Positions 1 to 6,400 of a DNA stretch of 7,219 nt are shown piece by piece; the stretch's first letter is position 1; each line of letters opens with the position of its first letter. This DNA comes from JAVBNH01 sp031551635. Its GTDB lineage: Bacteria > Bacillota > Clostridia > Oscillospirales > Acutalibacteraceae. The notes beneath the pieces were generated by a model. It was not told the DNA's origin and made no database searches. It was given only the letters and a program-made list of their open reading frames with translations. The DNA is taken from assembly GCA_031551635.1 (NCBI GenBank), contig JAVBNH010000040.1, positions 1 to 7,219 of the forward strand, in the 5' to 3' direction. The translations under genes and the position numbers were made by a program.

Positions 1-2
1 GT

Positions 3-77
3 GATGAGGGACTTAGAACCTCGAAGCTTTCATATCATCCTGTTATGTTGATTGAGAAAAATTTTATCAGGGGATAA
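3..77 (+). CDS. Possible C-terminal tail of a convergent gene (partial, unrecognised)
   Basis: Reading frame 3 is open from the window edge for 24 codons and ends in TAA at 75-77; the last residues are ...SYHPVMLIEKNFIRG. The stop lies 18 bases before the 15-bp stem of the hairpin at 96-132. That hairpin also carries a T4 tail in the plus direction, so a plus-strand gene ending here would be terminated by it. I do not recognise the peptide. An open stretch this short occurs by chance often, so this is only a candidate. The other plus frames close earlier or show no better continuation. Confidence 0.25.
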   Translation, partial: DEGLRTSKLSYHPVMLIEKNFIRG

Positions 78-95
78 TGATAGCTAATATTATAA

Positions 96-132
96 AAAAC
101 CGCCTGCAGATGAAAAGTCTGCAGGCGGTTTT
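96..132. terminator. Strong bidirectional rho-independent terminator
   Basis: A perfect 15-bp inverted repeat (AAAACCGCCTGCAGA at 96-110 and its complement at 118-132) encloses a 7-base loop (111-117). The GC-rich core CCGCCTGCAGA gives a very stable stem. Read on the minus strand it ends in six Ts, 27 bases beyond the rubrerythrin stop codon, which fits the end of the perR-rubrerythrin operon. Read on the plus strand it ends in four Ts and could also stop a gene arriving from the left. Confidence 0.93.
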
Positions 133-159
133 AATCATGAAATAGTAAAAAAAGCAGTA

Positions 160-714
160 TCAGAAATATCTCTTAAGCAGTCCAGCGAAGCCCGAGCCGT
201 GTCTGGCTTCATCCTTTGCCATTTCGTGAACTGTGTCGTGAATAGCGTCATAATTAAGCTCTTTCGCTCTTTTCGCAAGCTCAAACTTACCTTTGCAAGC
301 GCCTTCCTCAGCAGCCGCGCGAAGCTCCAGGTTTTTCTTTGTGCTGTCGTTTATGACCTCACCGAGAAGCTCAGCGAACCTAGAGGCGTGCTCTGCTTCC
401 TCAAGCGCGTAACGCTTATATGCTTCAGCTATTTCCGGATAGCCCTCTCTGTCGGCGACCCTGCTCATTGCAAGGTACATTCCAACCTCCATGCATTCGC
501 CGTCGAAATTCGCTTTAAGACCGGCATAGACCTCGTCGTCGATTTTGCCCTTAGCTCCGACTCCGATAACATGCTCAGCAGCATAAGCAGCCGTACCGCT
601 ACCCTCAACCATTTCCTTGAATTTCGAACCGGGAGCTTTGCACTGCGGGCAAAATTCGGGTGGAGTATCCCCCTCGTGAATATAACCGCATACCGGACAA
701 ACCCATTTTTTCAT
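160..714 (-). CDS. rbr: Reverse rubrerythrin (N-terminal rubredoxin, C-terminal diiron domain)
   Basis: A 184-residue non-haem iron protein. Residues 1-35 form a rubredoxin-type FeS4 domain with C6-x2-C9 and C22-x2-C25. Residues about 45-184 form a ferritin-like four-helix diiron domain, with ligands visible as E73, E106-x2-H109, E136 or E137, and E169-x2-H172. The rubredoxin module precedes the diiron module, opposite to classical rubrerythrin, and the length matches the 'reverse rubrerythrin' family known from Clostridium acetobutylicum. These cytoplasmic enzymes reduce hydrogen peroxide, and can support oxygen reduction, using NAD(P)H electrons delivered through rubredoxin-type partners. 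The ATG at 712-714 has GAAAGG 11 bases upstream. The gene lies 28 bases downstream of perR on the same strand, so the two are almost certainly cotranscribed. The hairpin at 96-132 ends the unit. Product identity is firm; the physiological substrate in this organism is inferred. Confidence 0.94.
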   Translation of the reverse strand: MKKWVCPVCGYIHEGDTPPEFCPQCKAPGSKFKEMVEGSGTAAYAAEHVIGVGAKGKIDDEVYAGLKANFDGECMEVGMYLAMSRVADREGYPEIAEAYKRYALEEAEHASRFAELLGEVINDSTKKNLELRAAAEEGACKGKFELAKRAKELNYDAIHDTVHEMAKDEARHGSGFAGLLKRYF

Positions 715-742
715 AATGACAACAACCTTTCTTCATTTAATA

Positions 743-1138
743 TTATGATTTATCAATAAGACACTTTGCGCATAATCCGTAGAAATTTAACTGCTTTGCA
801 AAAACCTTTACGCCCAGCTCTTTTTCAACAGCCTTAGCATCCGCTTCCGACACCTCGATATAATTCACATCAGCCACACTGTGGCAGCTATTGCAGATAA
901 AATGCGTATGCTCGTGGGTGTCAGCATCATACCGCTCCTGCGAATTTACAGTCGCGACAAGCACAGCCTGACCGCTAGCCCGGAAATAGGCGAGATTGCG
1001 GTAGACAGTCGCGAGACTCAAATCGGGAATCTCGGATTTTACCTGAGAGTAAATCCATTCGGCGCATGGGTGAGTCTTTGTGGAGGCTAAAGCGCTGTAA
1101 ATCGCATCGCGCTTGAGGGAGTGCTTCATCTGTTTCAT
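743..1138 (-). CDS. perR: PerR-type Fur-family peroxide-sensing repressor
   Basis: A 131-residue Fur-superfamily regulator. A winged-helix DNA-binding half (about 1-70, recognition segment SLATVYRNLAYF at 41-52) is followed by a dimerisation half with a structural zinc site of two CxxC pairs (C82/C85 and C123/C126). The regulatory metal site follows the Bacillus subtilis PerR pattern: H23 (the 'HP' motif), D71, H77, H79 and D90. The two aspartates favour PerR over Fur. In PerR, bound iron promotes oxidation of a site histidine by peroxide and releases the DNA. The gene is first in an operon with reverse rubrerythrin, a known PerR target in clostridia. The start is uncertain: ATG at 1136-1138 is used here, ATG at 1127-1129 gives 128 residues, and an in-frame TTG at 1157-1159 gives 138. 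None has a good Shine-Dalgarno sequence. The Fur-like operator at 1280-1304 suggests autoregulation, although its sequence looks more like a Fur box than a PerR box. Confidence 0.9.
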   Translation of the reverse strand: MKQMKHSLKRDAIYSALASTKTHPCAEWIYSQVKSEIPDLSLATVYRNLAYFRASGQAVLVATVNSQERYDADTHEHTHFICNSCHSVADVNYIEVSEADAKAVEKELGVKVFAKQLNFYGLCAKCLIDKS

Positions 1139-1210
1139 CTTAAGCGTAAAGCGGTACAAAATAGCACAAAGGGCTGAAAATAAATCAACTCATATGCACG
1201 GTACCGAAAC

Positions 1211-1260
1211 CTTTCATTTTATTTTCACAACCAAGCTCACTGCCTTTAAATAAATGAAAG
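1211..1260 (-). repeat. AT-rich hairpin in the perR leader
   Basis: Arms 1211-1224 and 1248-1260 (CTTTCATTT...AAATGAAAG) pair over 13 bp with one bulged base at 1220, around a 23-base loop. The element lies inside the transcribed leader predicted from the promoter at 1318-1346, about 70 bases before perR. No T-run follows, so it is not an ordinary terminator. It could affect mRNA stability or translation, or it could be chance in AT-rich DNA. Confidence 0.45.
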
Positions 1261-1279
1261 CCGTTTATTTCTTTGTTTT

Positions 1280-1304
1280 GATAATGATAATAATAATCAT
1301 TATC
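1280..1304. promoter_or_regulatory. Extended Fur/PerR-family operator
   Basis: A 25-base near-palindrome with perfect 9-base arms, GATAATGAT and ATCATTATC, separated by AATAATA. One further base pair extends each side (T1279, A1305). The arms are exactly those of the classical Fur box, which has one base between them; here there are seven, equal to inserting one extra hexamer (AATAAT) into a hexamer array. It sits at about +8 to +32 relative to the predicted minus-strand start, where a bound repressor would block transcription of perR-rbr. PerR boxes in Bacillus lack the G/C pair seen here (TTATAAT rather than TGATAAT half sites). Binding by the PerR encoded downstream is inferred; a separate Fur protein is possible. 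Confidence 0.82.
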
Positions 1305-1317
1305 ACTATCTGAGGAT

Positions 1318-1346
1318 ATAATATCATACTTTTTCTGCTTTGTAAA
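1318..1346 (-). promoter_or_regulatory. Promoter of the perR-rbr operon
   Basis: On the minus strand a -35 box TTTACA (1341-1346) is followed, after exactly 17 bases, by a -10 box TATTAT (1318-1323). Each matches the sigma-A consensus in five of six positions. The predicted start is near 1311, immediately before the Fur-type operator, leaving a leader of about 173 nt before perR. The terminator at 1389-1415 lies just upstream, which insulates this promoter from the lipoprotein gene. Confidence 0.75.
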
Positions 1347-1388
1347 GACCTTTTTGCAAAAAATTTAAAATTCCTTTTTTAAGCAAAG

Positions 1389-1415
1389 AAAAAAGACCTG
1401 ATACGAAATCAGGTC
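1389..1415 (-). terminator. Rho-independent terminator of the small lipoprotein gene
   Basis: On the minus strand a perfect 8-bp stem (GACCTGAT with ATCAGGTC, arms 1395-1402 and 1408-1415, five-base loop) is followed at once by six Ts (1389-1394) and a further T-rich stretch. It begins 19 bases beyond the stop codon of the 86-residue lipoprotein gene. Confidence 0.9.
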
Positions 1416-1416
1416 C

Positions 1417-1431
1417 CATAGTTAAACTATG
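1417..1431. repeat. 15-base perfect palindrome after the lipoprotein stop
   Basis: CATAGTT and AACTATG flank a single A, a 7-1-7 symmetry. It lies between the stop codon at 1435-1437 and the terminator stem at 1395-1415. A one-base loop is too tight for a full RNA hairpin, so as RNA only the outer pairs would form. A protein-binding role is possible but unsupported by position. Confidence 0.4.
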
Positions 1432-1434
1432 TAA

Positions 1435-1695
1435 TTAGTTAGACGCAGCTGTTGTTGTAGCAGCCTTTGTTGTTGTTGTAGCAGCAGCAGTTGTGCCGGC
1501 CTTTGTTGTGCCTGTAGCAGTTGTGCCTGTGCCTGTGCCCGCAGCTGTTGTTGCAACGGTTGTGCCTGCAGCTGTTGTTGTGGCAGCCTTTGTTGTTGTC
1601 GCAGCAGTTGTTGTCTCGTCATCGCCGCCGCCGCCGCAAGCTACAAATGCAAATACCATTACTAAAGCGCATACTAAAGCAATAATTTTCTTCAT
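1435..1695 (-). CDS. Small Thr/Ala-rich lipoprotein lacking a globular domain
   Basis: An 86-residue protein. Residues 1-19 form a lipoprotein signal peptide: KK at the N-terminus, a hydrophobic core, and a lipobox ending FVAC with lipidated C20. After C20 come GGGG and DDE. Residues 28-84 then consist only of Thr, Ala, Gly, three Lys and one Val, and the tail is SN. The segment TTTKAATTTAA occurs twice (33-43 and 74-84). Ruminococcal substrate-binding lipoproteins often have a short Thr/Ala linker of this kind between lipid anchor and domain; here the linker is the whole mature protein. It may be an O-glycosylated surface spacer, or the remnant of a protein that lost its domain. ATG at 1693-1695 has AAAGGAG ten bases upstream. 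A promoter (1773-1801) and a terminator (1389-1415) frame it as a single-gene transcript, which argues that it is a real expressed gene. Function unknown. Confidence 0.8.
   Translation of the reverse strand: MKKIIALVCALVMVFAFVACGGGGDDETTTAATTTKAATTTAAGTTVATTAAGTGTGTTATGTTKAGTTAAATTTTKAATTTAASN
1445..1599 (-). repeat. Direct repeats inside the lipoprotein gene
   Basis: A 32-base unit at 1445-1476 recurs at 1568-1599 with one mismatch (position 1459 against 1582), and a partial copy starts at 1541. The units encode the repeated TTTKAATTTAA segment. The tract between them is rich in GTTGTTGT and GTGCCTGT runs, so the gene can probably change length by slippage or recombination. Confidence 0.8.
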
Positions 1696-1772
1696 TGTTC
1701 ATGTACTCCTTTCGTAGAATAAAAAGTCATAACAGTTTTTGGGGATTTGAATTATCTTCCAAATCCATCAAC

Positions 1773-1801
1773 ATATTAACATTAAAAAAGCAAAATGTCA
1801 A
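1773..1801 (-). promoter_or_regulatory. Promoter of the small lipoprotein gene
   Basis: On the minus strand a perfect -35 box TTGACA (1796-1801) is followed after 17 bases by TAATAT (1773-1778), four of six matches to the -10 consensus. The predicted start is near 1766, giving a leader of about 70 nt before the ATG. The rest of the gene-free stretch 1696-1986 is AT-rich and holds only the inverted repeats at 1934-1955 and 1964-1980. Confidence 0.65.
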
Positions 1802-1933
1802 TCCTAATTTGTGTTTGTAATAAAGATGTAATCATTTTTTGGAAATCTTCTAAATACATGACAGAAATTATCAGTATTGGAATAAAAATATTGGTAAAAA
1901 TTAATAAGGCTTGAATATTTTTCGGTTTGATTT

Positions 1934-1955
1934 GTAAAAAATTCAACTTTTTTAC
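1934..1955. repeat. AT inverted repeat downstream of the RCC1-protein gene
   Basis: GTAAAAAA (1934-1941) and TTTTTTAC (1948-1955) form an 8-bp perfect inverted repeat around TTCAAC. It is too weak (A-T stem) to be a typical terminator alone, but it is the second of two inverted repeats in the 3' flank of the RCC1-protein gene. It may contribute to transcription end. Confidence 0.4.
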
Positions 1956-1963
1956 GGTATTTT

Positions 1964-1980
1964 GTTACAACTTTTGTAAC
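1964..1980. repeat. GTTACAA-CTT-TTGTAAC palindrome next to the RCC1-protein stop
   Basis: Perfect 7-base arms with a 3-base centre begin six bases past the stop codon at 1987-1989. On the minus strand the hairpin is followed by AAAATACC, not by Ts, so it is not a standard intrinsic terminator. It could serve as an mRNA 3'-end stabiliser or as a DNA-binding site. No other terminator for the RCC1-protein gene is evident. Confidence 0.5.
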
Positions 1981-1986
1981 GGAATT

Positions 1987-3297
1987 TTATTCATTTTGCC
2001 CTTTTTGTTCTTTATTCTTCTTTTCTTCGTCAAGTCGGACACGTCTTTTTTTTGTTATTATCACTAAAAGAGCTATCGCGAGAGCTATAACCGCTGCTGC
2101 GAGAAGCCACCTGAGATTTGCGGGAATCGGGTTGTTGTCCTCAGCTGTCGTATTTTCGCCGCTGCTCTCCTGAACAGTTGTCACTGCGGCGGTAGTTGAA
2201 GCCGTGTTCGTATTCGCGACAGGAGCCAAAAGCTCGGGGTTTACTTCAATCACTGTGGGTTTTGTTACGGTTTGTATCGTACCGTTGCCTGCCTGAGCAT
2301 CGCTGTTTTTGCCCCAAGTCCTGAGCTCGCCGTTGGTCATCAGCGCCATAGCATGCGTTGCTTTCGCAGAAATACCCGCAACACCGTCCATTATTTTAAC
2401 AGGAGTGAGTACATTACCCTCGCTCGTAATGCCAAGCATACTGTCGGAATTTGAGCCGCAGCCGTAAAGCTCGCTTTTATTATTTAAAATAAACAGGCTG
2501 TTATAGCTGGTCACAGCCATTTTAACACCGTCCATAAGCTTTTTCGGCTCTGGATTTTCATTTGTTGTTCCGTCGCCAAGCTGACCGTATTGATTGAGCC
2601 CCCAGACAAAAAGCTCTCCGCTTTCAGTCAGATAGCAAAAATGCTCGCGTTCACCATCAACTGAAACGACATTGTCCGCTATTTTTTCATTACCTGTGAG
2701 ATTCCACAGGGTGTTGTCCGACTTGACAGCGAGTATATAATATTTTCCGGCAGCCGCGTCAATACAGTCGTCCGCGAGCTTAACATGCTCCTTTACAGGG
2801 TTTGCCGAAGTCGCTGCGCCGAAAAGTCCGCCGGTGTTGTAGCCGAAGCCCCATAGAGTATTGTCCTGCTTTAGCAGCAGGCTGTAGGAATAGCCGGCAT
2901 AAACGGCTTTTGCGTCATCCGCGATTTTCACAAAGGCTGTCCTGTTTTCCAGTGTGCCGTCGCCTGTTTGAGAAAACTTATTATTTCCCGTGCCCCAGGC
3001 GGTATTGTCGTTTTTAATAATGAGAGTGTGCTCGCCGCCCGCACTGACTGCACGGACATTGTCCATCAGGCGCGTGAGCATGACATAGCTTGTGTTCGCA
3101 ACTCTGCCGAATTCACCGGTCTGCCCCTTGCCCGCGCCGTATAACCAGCCCTCATTGTCTATGACAAAGGAATTGAAATACCCGGCTTCAAGCTGCTTCA
3201 CCTGAACCGCGGCGGCAGAAGCCTGTGGAATAGAGGCAAGGCTCAGGGTAAGCATGAAAATAAGGAAAACAGCTGAAAATTTGATTGACTTCTTCAT
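1987..3297 (-). CDS. Secreted, membrane-anchored RCC1-repeat beta-propeller protein
   Basis: A 436-residue envelope protein. Residues 1-29 form a signal peptide (KKS..., hydrophobic core, cleavage near ASA-AA). Residues about 38-355 hold seven RCC1-type repeats of roughly 50 residues, with recurring elements such as LLLKQDNTLWGFGYN, ELFVWGLNQYGQLGDGT and ELRTWGKNSDAQAGNGT, predicting a seven-bladed beta-propeller. Blade 4 (about 184-212) is shortened and lacks the WGxNxxGQLG loop. A Thr/Ser-rich stalk (361-390) leads to a membrane helix (395-415, LRWLLAAAVIALAIALLVII), a KKRR stop-transfer signal and a charged tail rich in Lys and Glu. The propeller should therefore be outside and the tail inside. 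Bacterial RCC1 propellers are mostly uncharacterised and are usually thought to bind proteins or polysaccharides. The start ATG follows GGAGGT by only three bases, a close but usable ribosome site. It has its own promoter and is divergent from the CHASE4 kinase gene. Fold confident, ligand unknown. Confidence 0.9.
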   Translation of the reverse strand: MKKSIKFSAVFLIFMLTLSLASIPQASAAAVQVKQLEAGYFNSFVIDNEGWLYGAGKGQTGEFGRVANTSYVMLTRLMDNVRAVSAGGEHTLIIKNDNTAWGTGNNKFSQTGDGTLENRTAFVKIADDAKAVYAGYSYSLLLKQDNTLWGFGYNTGGLFGAATSANPVKEHVKLADDCIDAAAGKYYILAVKSDNTLWNLTGNEKIADNVVSVDGEREHFCYLTESGELFVWGLNQYGQLGDGTTNENPEPKKLMDGVKMAVTSYNSLFILNNKSELYGCGSNSDSMLGITSEGNVLTPVKIMDGVAGISAKATHAMALMTNGELRTWGKNSDAQAGNGTIQTVTKPTVIEVNPELLAPVANTNTASTTAAVTTVQESSGENTTAEDNNPIPANLRWLLAAAVIALAIALLVIITKKRRVRLDEEKKNKEQKGQNE

Positions 3298-3343
3298 ATG
3301 ACCTCCAAAAATCGATTATTTATTGCTCTTTGTAATTGAAGCC

Positions 3344-3372
3344 AGTATATCAAAAATTTCCGACTCAGTCAA
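3344..3372 (-). promoter_or_regulatory. Promoter of the RCC1-protein gene
   Basis: On the minus strand TTGACT (3367-3372) and TATACT (3344-3349) are separated by exactly 17 bases; each matches the sigma-A consensus in five of six positions. The predicted start is near 3337, giving a leader of about 40 nt. Its -35 box is about 35 bases from the -35 box of the divergent kinase promoter, so one regulator could affect both. Confidence 0.78.
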
Positions 3373-3407
3373 ATGTTTCAAAGCTTTTTGTTAAATATTT
3401 TTAGTTA

Positions 3408-3435
3408 TTGATTTTGAAAAAAAAGTATGTATAAT
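3408..3435 (+). promoter_or_regulatory. Promoter of the hybrid kinase gene
   Basis: TTGATT (3408-3413) is followed after 16 bases by a perfect -10 box TATAAT (3430-3435). A second TATAAT overlaps it at 3435-3440, giving an alternative register with a poor spacer. The predicted start is near 3442, about 26 bases before the first ATG. Confidence 0.68.
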
Positions 3436-3467
3436 ATAATATAGGTAATTGTTTTATTTTAAGGGGA

Positions 3468-6400
3468 ATGAATATATTCATGAAAGAGAAAAAAGCGGAG
3501 CTTTCGATGCGGACCTCTCTGTTTATAATGCTTTTGGTTGTTTTAATCGGTCTTTCAACGCTGGTTATTGTCGGCTTCAGGCAAAAAATGGTAGAGCTGC
3601 TGCTTGACGCTGAAAAAACTCATGTAAACCAGATGGGTAATATGATTGATGCCTCGGTGAATTCCGCGGTTGAAAACATGAAAAATACCGTTGATTCCTG
3701 GTCAAAATGGGACGAAATTTATAAGTATGTCAGCGATAAAAATCAGGAATTTATCGAAAACAATTTCACAAAAGGAAGCGAATCGGCACGCAGCTATGAC
3801 TTTATTTTAATTAAAGATATGGATTCGAAGGACATTTATACTCATTCCTTTTTGCCGTCCACCTCGAGAAGCGCTCTGCCTTCCGGGCTTTCAGACGCTG
3901 TTTCGGAATTGTCGCGAAATGTTATTGACAAATATAATTCGGTTGTCGCCGCCGCTGGAAACGTCAGGTTCGGAGAGTTCGGCAATGCCGAAAAAAGAGC
4001 ACTCGGGGTCAATGACATCAATATTACCGGGATTTTTATGTGTAACTCCGTCGCCTATGTTTCAAGCACAGCATATATAACAAACAGTGCTGATACCGCA
4101 GGCGCGAACGGTACGCTGACATTTATTGAGGTGCTCGACCAGAGCTATCTGAGCTCTTTGACAAATATGACAAATACTGTTTTCACGGTACTGCCTGCCT
4201 CCGAAATTCCTGAAATCCCATTCTCCACCTCAATTGAAAGCTCCGATAGAATTGTTTTCAGAAGCTATAAAAATGACTTGCTTGGAAACGCTGTATCGTT
4301 GAACGCAACTACGCCGCGAATAATTTATGAGGGTGGTATGAAGGCAATCAACGCGACCATATCCGTGTTTTACCTCATTATATTTTTAATGGTATTCCTG
4401 TTTTTCTTTTTGGTCCAGAAGAATATTATCAAGCGATTTGAGCGTTTGAACCGTGATGTCAGCGCGCTGAGCGGGGACAAGCGTCTGCAGCTATCAGATT
4501 ACGGACGGTATAAGGAGATTAACTCTCTTGGAACCGAAATAAACGCCCTGCTGCGAAGAATTGAGGACGACAGGCTGCTCGCGGAAAAAGCCGAAATGTC
4601 CATGTCGATTCTGCAAAACATTATGAACAGCATGGATTCTTATATATATGTCTCCGACATCGATACAGACGAGATTCTTTTTGTCAATGACAAAATGCGC
4701 GAGCACTTCAAATTAGGGGACAATTATAACGGAAAGATCTGCTGGCAGGTCTTTCAGGACGGCTTTACCTCACGCTGTGAATTCTGCCCTATTCCGAAGC
4801 TGAAGAACGACCCGGAGGGCGTTGTTGTCTGGGAGGAGCATAACACGGTAACCGGAAAATACTACAAAAATGTTGATCGCCTCATAAACTGGGCTAACGG
4901 CAAGCTCGTCCACCTCCAGCACTCAACCGACATAACCGAGCTCAAGGAAGCTGAGGCTGCCTTGCAAAAGCGTCTTGAACAGCAGGAGCTCACCGCCACT
5001 TTGTCGCGGTCATTTATCTCAAACGACGACGTTACCGCGGACATAAAGGAAGCGCTGAAAATCATCGGTGAATTCATGAATATAAGCCGTACTCTTATTA
5101 TACGCGCCGAGGGTAATTACCTCAACAGCGTTTACGAGTGGCGAAATGAAAATGAAGTTATTGAGCCGCGTCTGGGTAGAAAGACGGAGCTTCGTCAGAT
5201 TGAAATTGACATTATAAAATCCTTCGCAAACAAGAAAATAACTTACCTTGACCTTGCCGACATCGGCGGCGAGGATATAATCAAAACATATTCACTCAAT
5301 GTTAAAAACGCTATTTTCTTTCCTCTTTTCATGGGCGACACCTTCTGGGGGCTTATCGAATTTGATAAATGCACCGAATTCTCGCCCTGGAACGCCAGTG
5401 AAATCAACCTCGGCGATATGATAGCCGGTATTATATCAGGTGTAATTAACCGCAAGCATATCGAGGATCAGCTTGAAAGTATTTCCTCAATTGTCAAGAG
5501 CGCGCCGCAGTTTATCGCTCTGATTTCAGACGATAGGAGCTATAGATATATTAACGATGCCTGTGAGGCTCAGACAGGCTACTCTAAGGAGGAGCTAATT
5601 CACGGCGGCGGAATGACAAGGATTTTCAGTGAGGAAACTCTCAATGATATTTTTAAAAAGCAGGTTCCGCTTGTCAAAAAAATGGGTAAGGTAAGCTTTG
5701 AATGTCCGCTTATTCACAAGGATAAGGGAGAAATTATTATGAGCTTCTCGGTGTTTAATATCGAGGGCAGAATCGGCGGAATAGGTATAATAGGCATGGA
5801 TATTACGGAAATCCGTATGATGGAAAAAGAGCTGATTCAGGCTAAAGACCTCGCTGAGGAAGGCAGCCGCGCAAAGAGTGAGTTTCTCTCGCGGATGAGC
5901 CATGAAATGCGTACACCTATGAATGCGATTATAGGCATGACAAATATCGCTCGCAGCTCTGAGAACCCGGAACGCAAGGAATATTGTCTTGAAAAAATTT
6001 CGGACGCGTCAGAGCACTTATTGGGAGTTATAAACGATATTCTGGATATGTCAAAAATAGAAGCGAATAAGCTGGAAATTTCCTGCAGCGATTATATTCT
6101 GAAACAGATGATAAATCATGTCATCGGTGTGCTCAATTTTAAAATGGATGAAAAGAAACTGAAATTTGAGCTGGAAATAGATAAAAATTTACCTGAAATT
6201 GTTTTTGGAGACGAGCAGCACTTAAAACAGGTGCTGTCGAATCTGCTCACAAACGCTATAAAATTTACCCCTGAAAACGGCAGAATCAAGCTTCGGGTAA
6301 GTCTTCTCGAAACTAATAATAAAACACTGAGAGTACTCTTTGAGGTTTCTGACACGGGCATAGGCATCTCTCCGGAGCAGCAGCAGAAGCTCTTCCGCTC

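Noticed and set aside
73..91. Second possible Fur box (GATAATGATA...)
   Set aside because: Only the left half matches; the right half has about four of nine positions, and it lies in a convergent gene end rather than at a promoter.
199..759. 186-residue plus-strand frame opposite reverse rubrerythrin
   Set aside because: It is antisense to a clearly recognised protein, and its residues show no coherent domain.
1199..1206. CGGTACCG palindrome in the perR leader
   Set aside because: An 8-base palindrome with no loop is expected by chance and shows no further symmetry.
1315..1322. TATAAT on the plus strand near 1317-1322 as a divergent promoter
   Set aside because: There is no -35 box upstream and no plus-strand gene follows; the same bases are better explained as the minus-strand -10 region.
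1441..1614. CRISPR-like array from repeated units
   Set aside because: The copies are imperfect coding repeats within one reading frame, without regular spacers of similar size.
1422..1622. Gln/Leu-rich 66-residue reading frame on the minus strand
   Set aside because: It is the shifted frame of the Thr/Ala repeat tract of the lipoprotein gene; its composition is explained entirely by GCA/ACA-type repeats, and it has no ribosome site.
1493..1717. Val/Pro/Ala-rich 74-residue frame on the plus strand
   Set aside because: It is antisense to the lipoprotein gene, with low complexity from the repeats and no ribosome site.
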